From: an uncultured SAR86 cluster bacterium
GTDB lineage: Bacteria > Pseudomonadota > Gammaproteobacteria > Magnimaribacterales > D2472
NCBI GenBank assembly: GCA_902511575.1
Contig: CABXFU010000001.1
Span: 1 to 64,000, forward strand
Direction of reading: 5' to 3'
Length of the DNA: 64,000 nucleotides
Shown here: positions 28,077 through 39,528 of the stretch, piece by piece
Position numbering within the stretch: position 1 is the first letter of the stretch
Layout: each line of letters opens with the position of its first letter
Notes under the pieces: generated by a model
Databases searched by the model: none
Seen by the model: the letters and a program-made list of their open reading frames with translations, nothing else
What the model was told of the DNA's origin: nothing
Position numbers and translations under genes: made by a program

Positions 28077-30512
28077 ATGTTTGTTAGATTAATAAATTGG
28101 GCATTAGTTGCTGCACTTATTGGCACCCTTGCAGCAATCTTGACCATTGGCATGGGATATTTTCTTATTAAACCCAGTCTTCCTGAAATTAACTTAGTTG
28201 ATGAAGATGTATTGCAAATACCTTTAAAAGTCTTAACGTCTGATGGGATATTAATCGGGGAGTTTGGAGATCAAAAAAGAAGAACGATAGAGTATGAGCA
28301 AATTCCACAGAATCTTAAAAATGCATTTTTAGCAGCAGAAGATGATCAATTTTTTGAGCATGGTGGCGTAAGGATCCCATCGTTTATTAGAGCTTTTTAC
28401 CAGATGATTCAATCTGGAGAAATTGTGAGCGGTGGCGGCACAATTACAATGCAGGTTGTCAGGGGGTATTTATTATCTAGAGAGCAAAAAATTATTCGAA
28501 AAATTAAAGAAATCTATCTAGCTTTTGAATTAGAAAGTTCTGCAACAAAAGAAGAAATTTTTTCCTTATATTTAAATACTATCTTTTTAGGCAATCGAGC
28601 ATATGGGGTGGAGGCTGCAGCAAATAAATATTTTTCTAAATCTATCAATGAGTTGACTCTTGCCGAATCTGCATTAATTGCATCATCAGCCCAACTTCCT
28701 TCAAGAATTAACCCTATTCGCTCTCCTGACAGATCTATTATCAGGCGTAACTGGATTTTGGGAAGGATGTATAAGCTTGGATATATTGGTAGGGCGCAAT
28801 TCTTACTTGCACAATCTGAACCAATAAACCTAACTCAATTAGATTCAAACTTTTCATTAGATGGACGATATATTGCTGAAATCACTAGGCAAGCAATGAT
28901 TGATAGATATGGCTTATCAGTCTACAAGGATGGATTATCAGTTATCACCACAATAGACTCTTCACTTCAGCAAGCTGCTCTTGAGAGCGTAGCAAAAAAC
29001 TTGTATGACTATGATAAACGTCATGGCTGGAGAGAGCCTATAAACCTCCTATCAAAAATTTCTGATTCAATATTTGAAGAATTACAAACTGGTAATTTAG
29101 ACATTCTGTATGAAGAATCCAATACCCTAGATGAGCTGAGCATGAAGCAGCTCAATATATCAGTTATTAGAGATTTTTTTGAAGAATTTATGAATTTAGA
29201 TCAACATTCGGGTGGAATAGTCATTGATGTAAAGCCTGAAAGGATTATCTATCTTAATAATTCCTTTCAATTAGAAAGTTTATTTTGGGATGAATCATAT
29301 AAATGGGCTAGAAGAAAAATTGATATTAATAAACTTGGTCCCAGACCTCAAAATTTTTATGACATTCTTCGTAAGGGAGATTTGATCTATCTATCTGAGC
29401 AAAATGGAAATTACTATCTTGACCAAGTCCCTGATGCTGAAGTTGCATTTATTTCTACAGATCCATCTAATGGCGCAATTAAGACTTATATTGGTGGATT
29501 GAATTTCTCAAAAAGTAACTTTGATAGAGTCAAACAATCATATCCTCAAGCGGGCTCGAGCTTTAAGCCATTTATTTATGCCTCTGCTTTTGCGAATGGC
29601 TATAAAGCATCAGATAAAATAAATGATGCCCCCATAATATTTGAAGACTCTAATTTAGAGAGTAGCTGGAGACCTGAAAATTATACAGGTAAATTTTATG
29701 GACCTATTAGACTCAGAGAAGCCTTAGTTCAGTCAGTGAACTTAGTTTCTATAAAGTTATTACGAGAAATGGGAATTCCATTGACGCAAAATTATTTATC
29801 AAAGTTTGGCTTCTCTTCATCTAGGCTGGCTCCAGATTTATCATTGGCACTTGGATCATCAAGTTTTTCTCCAGCAGAGATGGTGCGGGCGTATAGCATT
29901 ATGACTAACTCTGAGGATCCTAAAGATTTATTTTTTATAGAGCGAATAGAAGATAGAAATGGAAAGACTATTTTTCAAAATTCTCAAACAGAAAATAAGA
30001 AAAAAAATATTGATGCTTTTCCATGGTTTCAAACCCAGCTTACAGAGGAAATAAAGCCTTTTTATTTACTGCCCCCCCTCTCAAAGAAATCACTGGAACC
30101 AATTGATCCCAGAGTAACTTTTATTACAAAAGATATTTTACGTGAGGCTCTATCAAGAGGAAGCAACGGAAGAAAAACTCAAGTCTTAAGAAGGAGTGAC
30201 ATTGCAGGAAAGACTGGAACAACCAATGATGCGATCAGCACTTGGTTCTCAGGTTTTCATAATGATTTGGTAAGCACTGTATGGGTTGGAACTGATGATT
30301 TCTCTTCTTTGGGAGATAACGAATTTGGATCGAGCATCGCTTTGCCTGCTTGGGTTGATTTTATGAAAAAAGCTCTCACTAACTTGCCTGAAGAAGATTG
30401 GAAAATTCCTAAAGGTCTCTCTTATGTGAGAGTTGATCGTGAAACAGGCCAGCCAGTTGATGAAAATAGCAAAAATTCTTACTTTGAACTTTTTTTAGAT
30501 GAAGAAATTTAG
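28077..30512 (+). CDS. mrcA: Penicillin-binding protein 1A
   Basis: An 811-residue bifunctional peptidoglycan synthase. An N-terminal membrane anchor (about residues 8-32) is followed by the GT51 transglycosylase domain with catalytic Glu88 ('AAEDDQFFEHGG') and 'GGGTITMQ'. An inserted OB-like domain follows, then the transpeptidase domain with 'GSSFKPF' (Ser494, Lys497), 'SVN' and 'KTGTT' (Lys712). The insertion and size fit PBP1A rather than PBP1B. The stop overlaps the convergent slmA by four bases. Confidence 0.95.
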   Translation: MFVRLINWALVAALIGTLAAILTIGMGYFLIKPSLPEINLVDEDVLQIPLKVLTSDGILIGEFGDQKRRTIEYEQIPQNLKNAFLAAEDDQFFEHGGVRIPSFIRAFYQMIQSGEIVSGGGTITMQVVRGYLLSREQKIIRKIKEIYLAFELESSATKEEIFSLYLNTIFLGNRAYGVEAAANKYFSKSINELTLAESALIASSAQLPSRINPIRSPDRSIIRRNWILGRMYKLGYIGRAQFLLAQSEPINLTQLDSNFSLDGRYIAEITRQAMIDRYGLSVYKDGLSVITTIDSSLQQAALESVAKNLYDYDKRHGWREPINLLSKISDSIFEELQTGNLDILYEESNTLDELSMKQLNISVIRDFFEEFMNLDQHSGGIVIDVKPERIIYLNNSFQLESLFWDESYKWARRKIDINKLGPRPQNFYDILRKGDLIYLSEQNGNYYLDQVPDAEVAFISTDPSNGAIKTYIGGLNFSKSNFDRVKQSYPQAGSSFKPFIYASAFANGYKASDKINDAPIIFEDSNLESSWRPENYTGKFYGPIRLREALVQSVNLVSIKLLREMGIPLTQNYLSKFGFSSSRLAPDLSLALGSSSFSPAEMVRAYSIMTNSEDPKDLFFIERIEDRNGKTIFQNSQTENKKKNIDAFPWFQTQLTEEIKPFYLLPPLSKKSLEPIDPRVTFITKDILREALSRGSNGRKTQVLRRSDIAGKTGTTNDAISTWFSGFHNDLVSTVWVGTDDFSSLGDNEFGSSIALPAWVDFMKKALTNLPEEDWKIPKGLSYVRVDRETGQPVDENSKNSYFELFLDEEI

Positions 30513-31081
30513 CTTTTAAAAATACTGTTAGAAATGAGTGACCAATAATTCTCAATATAACTGCTAGGAATTTCCTTGAATTTATTTCTAATAAACCTAG
30601 AAATAATTCCTTCCATTATTGAAGTAATTAGATGGGCGCTTTGACCTGCCGGAAGTTGCAAAGAATCTTTTTTCGAAGCTAGTAATTGTTTGATCGAAAG
30701 CTCCAATCTTTCATAGAATTGATTCACAGAGTCTATTACATTTTGCTCGCTTGGTCCTAATGCCTCACGAGATAAGATGCGCGCAAAACCTTTATTTTTT
30801 TCTAGAAATATTGCATAAAAAAAGAATATTAATCTAACTTTTTCTTCAGCCTCAATTTTGCTATCTTTTTTAATTTCTCCAACTTTTTGAAAAATTGTTT
30901 GATCGCAGAATGTGAATAGCTCCAAGAAAATAGACCTTTTACTCGGAAAATGCCTATAGAGAGCAGCTTCAGTTATTCCGCTTTCAGCTGCAAGAACAGC
31001 TGTTGTAATTTTTGTTGCATCTCTTTCTTCTAAAAGCTTTGCTAAACTCTGAAGAATAATTTGTTTTCTGTCTTTTGACAT
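30509..31081 (-). CDS. slmA: Nucleoid occlusion factor SlmA (TetR family)
   Basis: A 190-residue TetR-fold DNA-binding protein. The N-terminal helix-turn-helix 'ITTAVLAAESGITEAALYRHFPSKRSIF' and the flanking 'IILQSLAKLLEE' closely follow SlmA, which blocks FtsZ ring assembly over the nucleoid. The C-terminal 'EGIISRFIRNKFKEIP' also fits. It is next to algC, a neighbourhood where slmA-type genes are found in gammaproteobacteria. A general TetR regulator is a less likely alternative. Confidence 0.82.
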   Translation of the reverse strand: MSKDRKQIILQSLAKLLEERDATKITTAVLAAESGITEAALYRHFPSKRSIFLELFTFCDQTIFQKVGEIKKDSKIEAEEKVRLIFFFYAIFLEKNKGFARILSREALGPSEQNVIDSVNQFYERLELSIKQLLASKKDSLQLPAGQSAHLITSIMEGIISRFIRNKFKEIPSSYIENYWSLISNSIFKS

Positions 31082-31085
31082 AGCT

Positions 31086-32459
31086 TTAGCTTATATCAAC
31101 CTTAATTGTTTCATCAATTAATTTTAATTGATTAAGAAACATATTTTTTATTTCCTTTAATCTAGAAGAAGTTTTAGCTTCAAACCTAAGGACAAGTTTC
31201 GGAGTTGTATTTGACGCCCTGATTAAGCCCCATCCATCATCAAAATCGACTCTCAACCCATCAATGGTAACTTTAGAGCCTCCCTTAAATTGAGCTTTAT
31301 TTACAAAATCTTTTACTATTTTAAATTTCTTTTCTTCTTCAACATTAATATTTAATTCAGGCGTAGAGTAGGCTTTGGGAAGTTCATTGAGCATAGAAGA
31401 GAGCGGCATGTCTAAACTATTAATAATTTCTAATAATCTAAAAGCGGAATAATGACCATCATCAAAACCATGCCACTTATCATTAAAAAAAATATGACCA
31501 CTCATCTCGCCGGCGAGTGGAGCATTGGTTTTTTTAAGAGTATTTTTAATATGAAAATGACCTGTTGCAGACATTAATGGGATACCCCCAGCCTGATTGA
31601 TAATATTGCTAAGTAAATTTGTACACTTCACGTCAAAAATTATTTCTTTACCAGGATAATTTTTTAAAACATCTTTAGCAAAGATCATCATGAGTTGATC
31701 TGGAAAAATAATGTCTCCTTCTTCAGTTACAACTCCCAGCCTATCTCCATCTCCATCAAAGGCTATTCCAACATCAGCGGAATTTTCTTTTACTGCCTGA
31801 ATTAAATCTTGGAGGTTCTCTTCTTTTCCAGGATCAGGGTGATGATTGGGGAAGTTCCCATCAATCTCGCAATATAGCTCGATCACTTCGTAACCTAATG
31901 AACGTATTAGTTTGGGAGCAATTTCACCAGCTGCACCATTTCCACAATCTAGAACAACTTTAATTTTTTTTGTTTTCTTCGTGCTTTGTGATGATACTTC
32001 TTCAATGTACTCATCCATTAAATTTTTCTTATAGATTTCCTTGCCAGCATTTCTTTTATTGATTGGCGCATCAGAAAGCAAGCCCAAGATCTCAAGACCT
32101 GATATAGGAGAATCGTTAATTACTATTTTAAATCCATTATAGCTCTTTGGATTATGACTCCCGGTAATCATGATTCCAGATTTTGAAGGCAGTTGTTTAG
32201 CTGCATAATATAGTAAGGGGCTTGTAACTATCCCAATATTCACAACATTGATTCCATTGGTTTGAAGTTGTGTAGAAAGGAGTTTTAATATCTCTTCTCC
32301 TGACAGTCTTCCGTCTCTGCCAAGAGCCAGCTCATTGATATTTTCTTCATTGCATTTTTTTGCGATTGCAAGCGCAATGGATTTAATCGAAACTTCGTTT
32401 ACTTGAGAGGGCACAATTCCTCTGATGTCATATTCTCTGAAAATGGATTCGTCAATCAT
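31086..32459 (-). CDS. algC: Phosphomannomutase/phosphoglucomutase
   Basis: A 457-residue alpha-D-phosphohexomutase. The N-terminus 'FREYDIRGIV', the phosphoserine loop 'ITGSHNPKSYNGFK', the metal loop 'FDGDGDRLGVV', the sugar loop 'GEMSGHIFF' and the phosphate-binding 'RASNTTPKLVLRFE' are in order. It interconverts mannose or glucose 6- and 1-phosphates for surface polysaccharide and LPS precursors. Four bases separate it from downstream slmA, so they are probably co-transcribed. Confidence 0.94.
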   Translation of the reverse strand: MIDESIFREYDIRGIVPSQVNEVSIKSIALAIAKKCNEENINELALGRDGRLSGEEILKLLSTQLQTNGINVVNIGIVTSPLLYYAAKQLPSKSGIMITGSHNPKSYNGFKIVINDSPISGLEILGLLSDAPINKRNAGKEIYKKNLMDEYIEEVSSQSTKKTKKIKVVLDCGNGAAGEIAPKLIRSLGYEVIELYCEIDGNFPNHHPDPGKEENLQDLIQAVKENSADVGIAFDGDGDRLGVVTEEGDIIFPDQLMMIFAKDVLKNYPGKEIIFDVKCTNLLSNIINQAGGIPLMSATGHFHIKNTLKKTNAPLAGEMSGHIFFNDKWHGFDDGHYSAFRLLEIINSLDMPLSSMLNELPKAYSTPELNINVEEEKKFKIVKDFVNKAQFKGGSKVTIDGLRVDFDDGWGLIRASNTTPKLVLRFEAKTSSRLKEIKNMFLNQLKLIDETIKVDIS

Positions 32460-32525
32460 AGGAATTTTAATTTCATTATCGGGGTTGTTTTGTCATAATA
32501 ACTGAGACTTAAAACCATACACAAC

Positions 32526-33446
32526 ATGTTTCTTAATACTGACTCAAAATTCATCTGGCTTAATGGAAGTTTTCAGCCATTCAATGAAACAAATATCCAT
32601 CTTTTGTCTAATACGCTGCATTATGGAATGGGTGTTTTTGAGGGTGTGCGAGCCTATGAAACAGCAGATGGCGGCGCCATCTTCAGATTAGATGATCACA
32701 CCAAAAGACTATTTGATGCTGCATCCAAAATTAATATTTCAATTCCTTATTCGATTCCTGATTTAACTCAAGCGCAGAAAGCAGCAATGATTAAAAATAA
32801 TCTTCAGGAGGGCTATATTCGTCCGATTGTCTTTTTGGGTAGTGAATCAATGGGCTTAAGATCTCAAGACGCTCTTTCGGTAAATGTTGCAATTGCGTGT
32901 TGGGAATGGCCATCATATATGGATCCAGAGGCCAAGAGGAATGGTATTTCAGTTGTTAAATCTCCATTTCAGCAATATGACAATCCCTTATATTCAAACA
33001 ATAAAATTATTGGCACATATGTTAATTCGATTATGGCTGTTAATGATGCAATTTCCAAAGGAGCGGAAGAAGCGATATTGTTGGATAAAAATGGTTTTAT
33101 CTCTGAGGGTAGTGGTGAAAACTTGTTTATAGTTAAAAATTCAAAGTTAATGACACCCACAACAGATTATTGTTTGAATGGAATTACCAGGCAAAGTGTT
33201 ATAACTATTGCTCAAAATCTCCAATTAACTATAGAGGAGAAGAATTTAACCTTTGAAGATTTATTATCTGCAGATGAGGCTTTTTATTCAGGAACAGCAG
33301 TTGAGATTACACCCATAACAACTGTTGATGGATCAAAAATAGGCAGTGGTTGCATTGGACCAATCACCGATCAACTCCAAGGCAAGTATTCCGATATAGT
33401 TTATGGGCGTGACGCAAGCTATTCACATTGGCTCACTGCAATTTAG
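32526..33446 (+). CDS. ilvE: Branched-chain amino acid aminotransferase
   Basis: A 306-residue fold-type IV PLP enzyme. Features are 'LHYGMGVFEGVRAY', the PLP Lys in 'NNKIIGTYVNS' (Lys160), 'EEAILLDKNGFISEGSGENLF' and 'GITRQSVI'. It makes and degrades leucine, isoleucine and valine by transamination. It is 11 bases upstream of the glycosyltransferase gene and so may head an operon with genes unrelated to amino acid synthesis. Confidence 0.95.
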   Translation: MFLNTDSKFIWLNGSFQPFNETNIHLLSNTLHYGMGVFEGVRAYETADGGAIFRLDDHTKRLFDAASKINISIPYSIPDLTQAQKAAMIKNNLQEGYIRPIVFLGSESMGLRSQDALSVNVAIACWEWPSYMDPEAKRNGISVVKSPFQQYDNPLYSNNKIIGTYVNSIMAVNDAISKGAEEAILLDKNGFISEGSGENLFIVKNSKLMTPTTDYCLNGITRQSVITIAQNLQLTIEEKNLTFEDLLSADEAFYSGTAVEITPITTVDGSKIGSGCIGPITDQLQGKYSDIVYGRDASYSHWLTAI

Positions 33447-33457
33447 TCTTATAAGAA

Positions 33458-34702
33458 TTGGATCAAAAATTAAACATTGCTATTTGCAGCTATCGAAGCG
33501 CACCTTTTGGAGGTGGCCAAGGCATATTTGTTTTTGAATTATCCAAGGCATTGAATAATTTAGGTCATAAAGTAGATGTTATTTCAGGACCACCATATCC
33601 CCACCTTGAAAACAGCATAAAGTTAATTAAATCTCCAGGCTTAAATTTATTTAGTACTTTTAACTTTCAAGAAAGACTAAAAATTTTTTTAGAAAAAAAA
33701 AGTAAGTCTGCAGATGATTGGTATGAATTTATTTCAGCACTGCTGGGAGGGTTCCCAGAACTAAAGACATTTGGAAACAGGGCTCAAACCATTCTCAATG
33801 AATCTTCATATGATGTCGTGATCGATAATCAATCACTTAGCCATGGAATGATCGAGGTTCAAAAAAATATGCCCCTAATTGAAATTATTCACCACCCCAT
33901 TACAAAAGATTATCGTTATGATATTCAATTTTCTAAGGGCTTTATCCAAAAAATTTCTAAATGGAGATGGTTTTCTTTTTTAAAAATGCAAAAAAGGGTA
34001 TCTATAGAGTTAAAGGTGATTTCTACACCATCACATAATTCAAAAAAAGACATTGCAAAGGATTTTGGTGTGCTCGAAAAAAATATTTCAGTCATACCCA
34101 ATGGCATAGATCATGCAAGTTTTATTCCCATGCAGGACATTAAAAGAGTTCCATCACAAATTATCACAACAGCTAGCGCAGATGTTCCACTTAAAGGTCT
34201 AGATTTTACCCTTCATGCTGTTGCTAGATTAAAAGCCGATTATCCAAAATTAAAATTAGTGATCATTGGCGCGCCCAGACCTGGCGGCCATACAGAGAGA
34301 TTAATTAAAAAATTGCAAATTGATCAAAACATTTTATATAGATCAAACCTTACCAGACATGAGATAGCCGTTGAATATGCAAAAAGTAATATTGCTATAG
34401 TTAGCTCTCTCTATGAAGGTTTTGGGTTTCCTGTTGGGGAAGCTATGTCTTGTGCTATACCTCTTATAGCAACCAATGTTGCATCTATTCCAGAAATCAC
34501 TGAGTCTTTTGCTGAACTCATCCCAGCCGAGAGCGCAGATGCAATAGAATTAGCTATTAGACAGATTTTTACAAATCCTCAAACCAATCAATTTAGAGCA
34601 GATGCTGGCAGAATGCATATAATAGAGAACTTTAATTGGCAAAAAATTGCAAAGTTATACGAAGACTTAATTTACAAAACGATAGATGAATTCAAATGTT
34701 AA
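33458..34702 (+). CDS. GT4-family glycosyltransferase
   Basis: A 414-residue GT-B glycosyltransferase using a TTG start (no nearby ATG). The N-terminal domain starts 'LNIAICSYRSAPFGGGQG' and the C-terminal domain has the nucleotide-sugar motif 'SLYEGFGFPVGEAMSC' (the E-x7-E pattern). It transfers a sugar from an activated donor to an unknown acceptor. It overlaps the following methyltransferase by seven bases; the cluster continues with a toroid protein. No membrane segment is visible. Confidence 0.9.
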   Translation: MDQKLNIAICSYRSAPFGGGQGIFVFELSKALNNLGHKVDVISGPPYPHLENSIKLIKSPGLNLFSTFNFQERLKIFLEKKSKSADDWYEFISALLGGFPELKTFGNRAQTILNESSYDVVIDNQSLSHGMIEVQKNMPLIEIIHHPITKDYRYDIQFSKGFIQKISKWRWFSFLKMQKRVSIELKVISTPSHNSKKDIAKDFGVLEKNISVIPNGIDHASFIPMQDIKRVPSQIITTASADVPLKGLDFTLHAVARLKADYPKLKLVIIGAPRPGGHTERLIKKLQIDQNILYRSNLTRHEIAVEYAKSNIAIVSSLYEGFGFPVGEAMSCAIPLIATNVASIPEITESFAELIPAESADAIELAIRQIFTNPQTNQFRADAGRMHIIENFNWQKIAKLYEDLIYKTIDEFKC

Positions 34703-35400
34703 CTTTTAGCTTGCAAGAGATAGCGCTTGAGCCAAACTCAAAAGTTTTAGATGTGGGGTGTGGAGAGGGACGTCATATTTTTGGATCTTTGCATGAATTT
34801 CCTGATGTCCATTGTGTTGGTTTGGACCAGGATGTCCCTTCATTAAATAAATGTAAGGAAGGTTTAGAGTTTTTTAAGGAGCTGAATTCTGGCTCTACTA
34901 TTTTTATGCAAGGCTCTGTATATAGACTTCCATTTGATGATAATACTTTTGATCTTGTAATTTGTTCAGAGGTGCTAGAGCATCTTCATGATTACCATGC
35001 AGCAATTGATGAAATTTATAGAGTTCTAAAACCGGAAGGTAAATTTCTACCTAGCGTTCCTTCGTATTGGCCTGAAAAAATTTGCTGGTCTCTCTCAACG
35101 GGCTATCAAAATATGCCTGGCGGCCATGTAAGAATTTTTAAAAAGCGTCAATTGATCAATGAAATCTTAGATCATGGATTTAAGTATGATCATGCTGAAA
35201 GATTTCATGGCTTGCACAGCGCCTATTGGTGGTTAAGATGTATTTTTTGGAAAACTCAAGATTCAAATTACCTAGTAAAGATATATAAAAAATTTCTTGA
35301 ATATCAAATTTTACAAAGTCCAGCATGGCTGAATAATCTTGAAAAAATTCTTAATCCTATTTTTGGAAAAAGCATTGCATTTTATTTTGAAAAAAAATGA
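34696..35400 (+). CDS. Class I SAM-dependent methyltransferase
   Basis: A 234-residue methyltransferase with motif I 'KVLDVGCGEGRHIF', the acidic loop 'CVGLDQD' and 'DLVICSEVLEHL' followed by 'EIYRVLKPEGKFL', the UbiE/Methyltransf_11 layout. The acceptor is unknown. Start overlaps the glycosyltransferase by seven bases and the stop overlaps the next start as ATGA, so all three are translated together. Confidence 0.9.
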   Translation: MLTFSLQEIALEPNSKVLDVGCGEGRHIFGSLHEFPDVHCVGLDQDVPSLNKCKEGLEFFKELNSGSTIFMQGSVYRLPFDDNTFDLVICSEVLEHLHDYHAAIDEIYRVLKPEGKFLPSVPSYWPEKICWSLSTGYQNMPGGHVRIFKKRQLINEILDHGFKYDHAERFHGLHSAYWWLRCIFWKTQDSNYLVKIYKKFLEYQILQSPAWLNNLEKILNPIFGKSIAFYFEKK

Positions 35401-36440
35401 AAGAATTTCCGAATACATCTCATATTGACCCTAGTTCTTTGGATGGGTTGAACCATTTAGGCAAGTTTTTAGAAGATACTCAGCTTTTATCTGGTGCCAT
35501 TCCCTCGAATCAGGATGGCTCACATGATCCTTGGGATCATCTTGAAGCTGTTATGGGCTTAGCTACTTTAGGCTTTAAGGATCAAGCTCTTAATGGTCTT
35601 CAGTGGATGGTAGCTAATCAAAATGAAGATGGCAGTTGGTATAACCTTTATCAGGATGAAGAGCCATTAGAGCTAAATAAACAGACTAATTATGCATCAT
35701 ATATTGCTGTTGCAGTTTGGCACTTTTATTTGCTTAATAACAATATTAATTTCCTTCAAAATTTTTGGGAGCCAGTTAAAAAAGGTATTTTATTCTCTCT
35801 TTCTCTTCAACATAGCAATGGAGCTATTGCATGGAATATTGATGAGTCTGAAAAAATTGATGAAGACTATTTATTAACTGGTTGTAGCTCCATTGCGAAA
35901 AGTCTAGAGTGTGCAATAGCAATTTGCCAAGTTTTGGAGCATCAAAGCATTGAATCAGAATGGAGAGATGCACATTCAAAATTGATAGTTGCTCTTGAAA
36001 ATCCAGCAGAAATTTTTGACCTAAAGAAAGATCGAAGCAGGTTTTCAATGGACTGGTATTACCCAATCTTGGGTGGCATTAATTCTAAACAACGAATAAC
36101 CTCTCTAATAGAGAACATTAAAGATTCTTTTTGGATTGAAGGCCTTGGAATCAAATGTGTTTCAGATGAACCATGGGTAACTGTTGCAGAGACCAGTGAA
36201 TGCTCTATTGCATACAAAAAAATTGGTGAAGATAAGATTGCATCAGAACTGCTTCTTAATGCTATTGCCATAGTTGATAGAGAGGGCATACCTTACATGG
36301 GCTGGCAATTTTATGAAAATATTTATTGGCCAGAAGAAACGCCATCATGGACTTCCGCAGCATGCATTCTTGCAGCCGATGCAAACAATCAACTCACCCC
36401 TGGTGCAGATTTATTTATAAAGCAACAATTTAAGCTTTAG
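35397..36440 (+). CDS. Alpha/alpha-toroid protein of the prenyltransferase/terpene cyclase repeat fold
   Basis: A 347-residue protein with repeated helical motifs. 'WMVANQNEDGSWYNL' is a QW-type motif of squalene cyclase and prenyltransferase toroids, with further degenerate repeats ('SLQHSNGAIAW', 'YWPEETPSWTSAACILAA'). It lacks the DXDD acid of squalene-hopene cyclases, so terpene cyclisation is not shown; a sugar- or lipid-modifying role is equally possible. It is translationally coupled to the methyltransferase and meets a second, convergent methyltransferase tail to tail with an 11-base overlap. Confidence 0.72.
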   Translation: MKEFPNTSHIDPSSLDGLNHLGKFLEDTQLLSGAIPSNQDGSHDPWDHLEAVMGLATLGFKDQALNGLQWMVANQNEDGSWYNLYQDEEPLELNKQTNYASYIAVAVWHFYLLNNNINFLQNFWEPVKKGILFSLSLQHSNGAIAWNIDESEKIDEDYLLTGCSSIAKSLECAIAICQVLEHQSIESEWRDAHSKLIVALENPAEIFDLKKDRSRFSMDWYYPILGGINSKQRITSLIENIKDSFWIEGLGIKCVSDEPWVTVAETSECSIAYKKIGEDKIASELLLNAIAIVDREGIPYMGWQFYENIYWPEETPSWTSAACILAADANNQLTPGADLFIKQQFKL

Positions 36441-37035
36441 TAAGGCAAACAATCGTATCAACTCGTTCGTAAAGTTGAAAACCTTCTGTTAGAGCTTTTT
36501 GATAAATTAGATATGGTGCTTGTCCGCCGTCTTCAGGTTTTTCATAAATATCATGAATGACCAATGCGCCATTAGAATGGAGCTTGGAGCTCCAATTATC
36601 ATAATCATTCACCGCAGATATTTCAGTATGACTTCCATCAATAAACAAAAGCCCTAATTCAGCCCTCCATGAAGACGCAATAGAATTTGCATTTGCAAGA
36701 ATGGGGACCACCCATTTACTTTCATCAAACTGCTGAAGATTAGCTTGCATCAAAGGCACCGTATTCACTCGGCCTAATTTTTTATCATAAATCTCTGGAT
36801 CAAAATACTTTTCACCGAGTTGGTGTTCTTCTGAACCAGAATGATGATCTATTGTATAAACCAGTTCATCATGAATTGCGCTTCCAGCCGCGATGTATAG
36901 AGCAGACTTTGCACCAAAGGTACCAATTTCAAGTGCAGGCCCATATTGAGAAAACTTTTCTGCCCATTTTGTTAATGCTAAGCCTTCATGGCTAGGCATG
37001 AAGCCCTTGAGATTATCTAATTGTTCAAAGTCCAT
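36430..37035 (-). CDS. Class I SAM-dependent methyltransferase (Methyltransf_24 type)
   Basis: A 201-residue methyltransferase with the SAM loop 'GPALEIGTFGAKSALYIA', acidic strand 'VYTIDHHSGSEEH' and 'LGLLFIDGSHTEISAVNDYDNW', which fits the Methyltransf_24 group often found in sugar and cell-surface clusters. It lies one base downstream of the LpxL-like acyltransferase on the same strand and converges on the toroid gene. Confidence 0.85.
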   Translation of the reverse strand: MDFEQLDNLKGFMPSHEGLALTKWAEKFSQYGPALEIGTFGAKSALYIAAGSAIHDELVYTIDHHSGSEEHQLGEKYFDPEIYDKKLGRVNTVPLMQANLQQFDESKWVVPILANANSIASSWRAELGLLFIDGSHTEISAVNDYDNWSSKLHSNGALVIHDIYEKPEDGGQAPYLIYQKALTEGFQLYERVDTIVCLTKA

Positions 37036-37036
37036 A

Positions 37037-37891
37037 TTATTTATAAAAGTTTTTTCCTAATGTTGATTTAAACCTTCTATGCATCCAAAGATATTCAGCA
37101 GGATGTTGCAGAATCTTTTCTTCCATTAAGTTATTAATTTTCTGTGCCAACTTTATTGAATTTAGTCCTACATGATCAATTGATTCTATCTGAAGAACTA
37201 ATGTTTTATTTTTGTAATATGAATTTATAAATAATAAATTTGCATTAGTAGCATCAATAATCTTTCTTGTTGTGGTGATAGTAGCTGCCTCTTGATTGAA
37301 AAACTCTAATTTCACAGAATGATCCCATCCATAATCTTGATCTATTGCATACATGACATTCTTTCCTGCTTTAAGCCATTTCATAAATTTTCGTGGATTA
37401 TTCTTATCTGCCGTATCTTTAATGCTAGAAAGCCGACCTTTATTTTGGATTTTATTCATTGAAGCAGAATTATGTTTTCTGCTTACACCATATACCTCTG
37501 CATTCATGGCAAAAAGTCGGGCATCCAACTCTAAATGTTGAGAGTGCTTAAAAATGATTAAGTTTCCTTTATTAGAGTTATTGTTAGACAAATGATCTAT
37601 CCCAATGACATCATAATCAACCTTGCTTTGTATTTTCTTATCTGACCAAAACCATGCGATGCCTGTTTCAATGAATGATCTTCCCAGGTGCAAAAAATTA
37701 TCCCGCAAGAGCTCTTGTTGTTCTGCTTTTGAGAGTTCTGGAAAGCATGCTTCTATGTTTGCTTGAGCAATTTTTTTTCTACTCTTAGCTAAAATAAATA
37801 GGAGATTGCCACAGAGTCTTCCTATTGCCGGATGCCATGAAGTTGGTAGATGGCTAAGACCTTGCCATAATGTCATCATTAATCTGATCAA
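37037..37891 (-). CDS. LpxL/HtrB-family lysophospholipid acyltransferase
   Basis: A 284-residue acyltransferase. After an amphipathic N-terminus ('LPTSWHPAIGRLCGNLLFILA') it has 'NIEACFPELSKAEQQ', typical of the family, and the catalytic H(X4)E in 'HSQHLELDAR' (His116, Glu121). LpxL-like enzymes add a secondary acyl chain to Kdo2-lipid IVA, consistent with waaA (Kdo transferase) being the divergent neighbour. It is slightly short of the usual 300 or so residues. It could act on another glycolipid made by the adjacent cluster. Confidence 0.85.
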   Translation of the reverse strand: MIRLMMTLWQGLSHLPTSWHPAIGRLCGNLLFILAKSRKKIAQANIEACFPELSKAEQQELLRDNFLHLGRSFIETGIAWFWSDKKIQSKVDYDVIGIDHLSNNNSNKGNLIIFKHSQHLELDARLFAMNAEVYGVSRKHNSASMNKIQNKGRLSSIKDTADKNNPRKFMKWLKAGKNVMYAIDQDYGWDHSVKLEFFNQEAATITTTRKIIDATNANLLFINSYYKNKTLVLQIESIDHVGLNSIKLAQKINNLMEEKILQHPAEYLWMHRRFKSTLGKNFYK

Positions 37892-37952
37892 TATTATGAG
37901 TACATAAAAATTAAAGAATGTATTATTACATTAATTTAGATATACCTTTTAT

Positions 37953-39523
<1,571 letters not shown>

Positions 39524-39528
39524 ACTAA

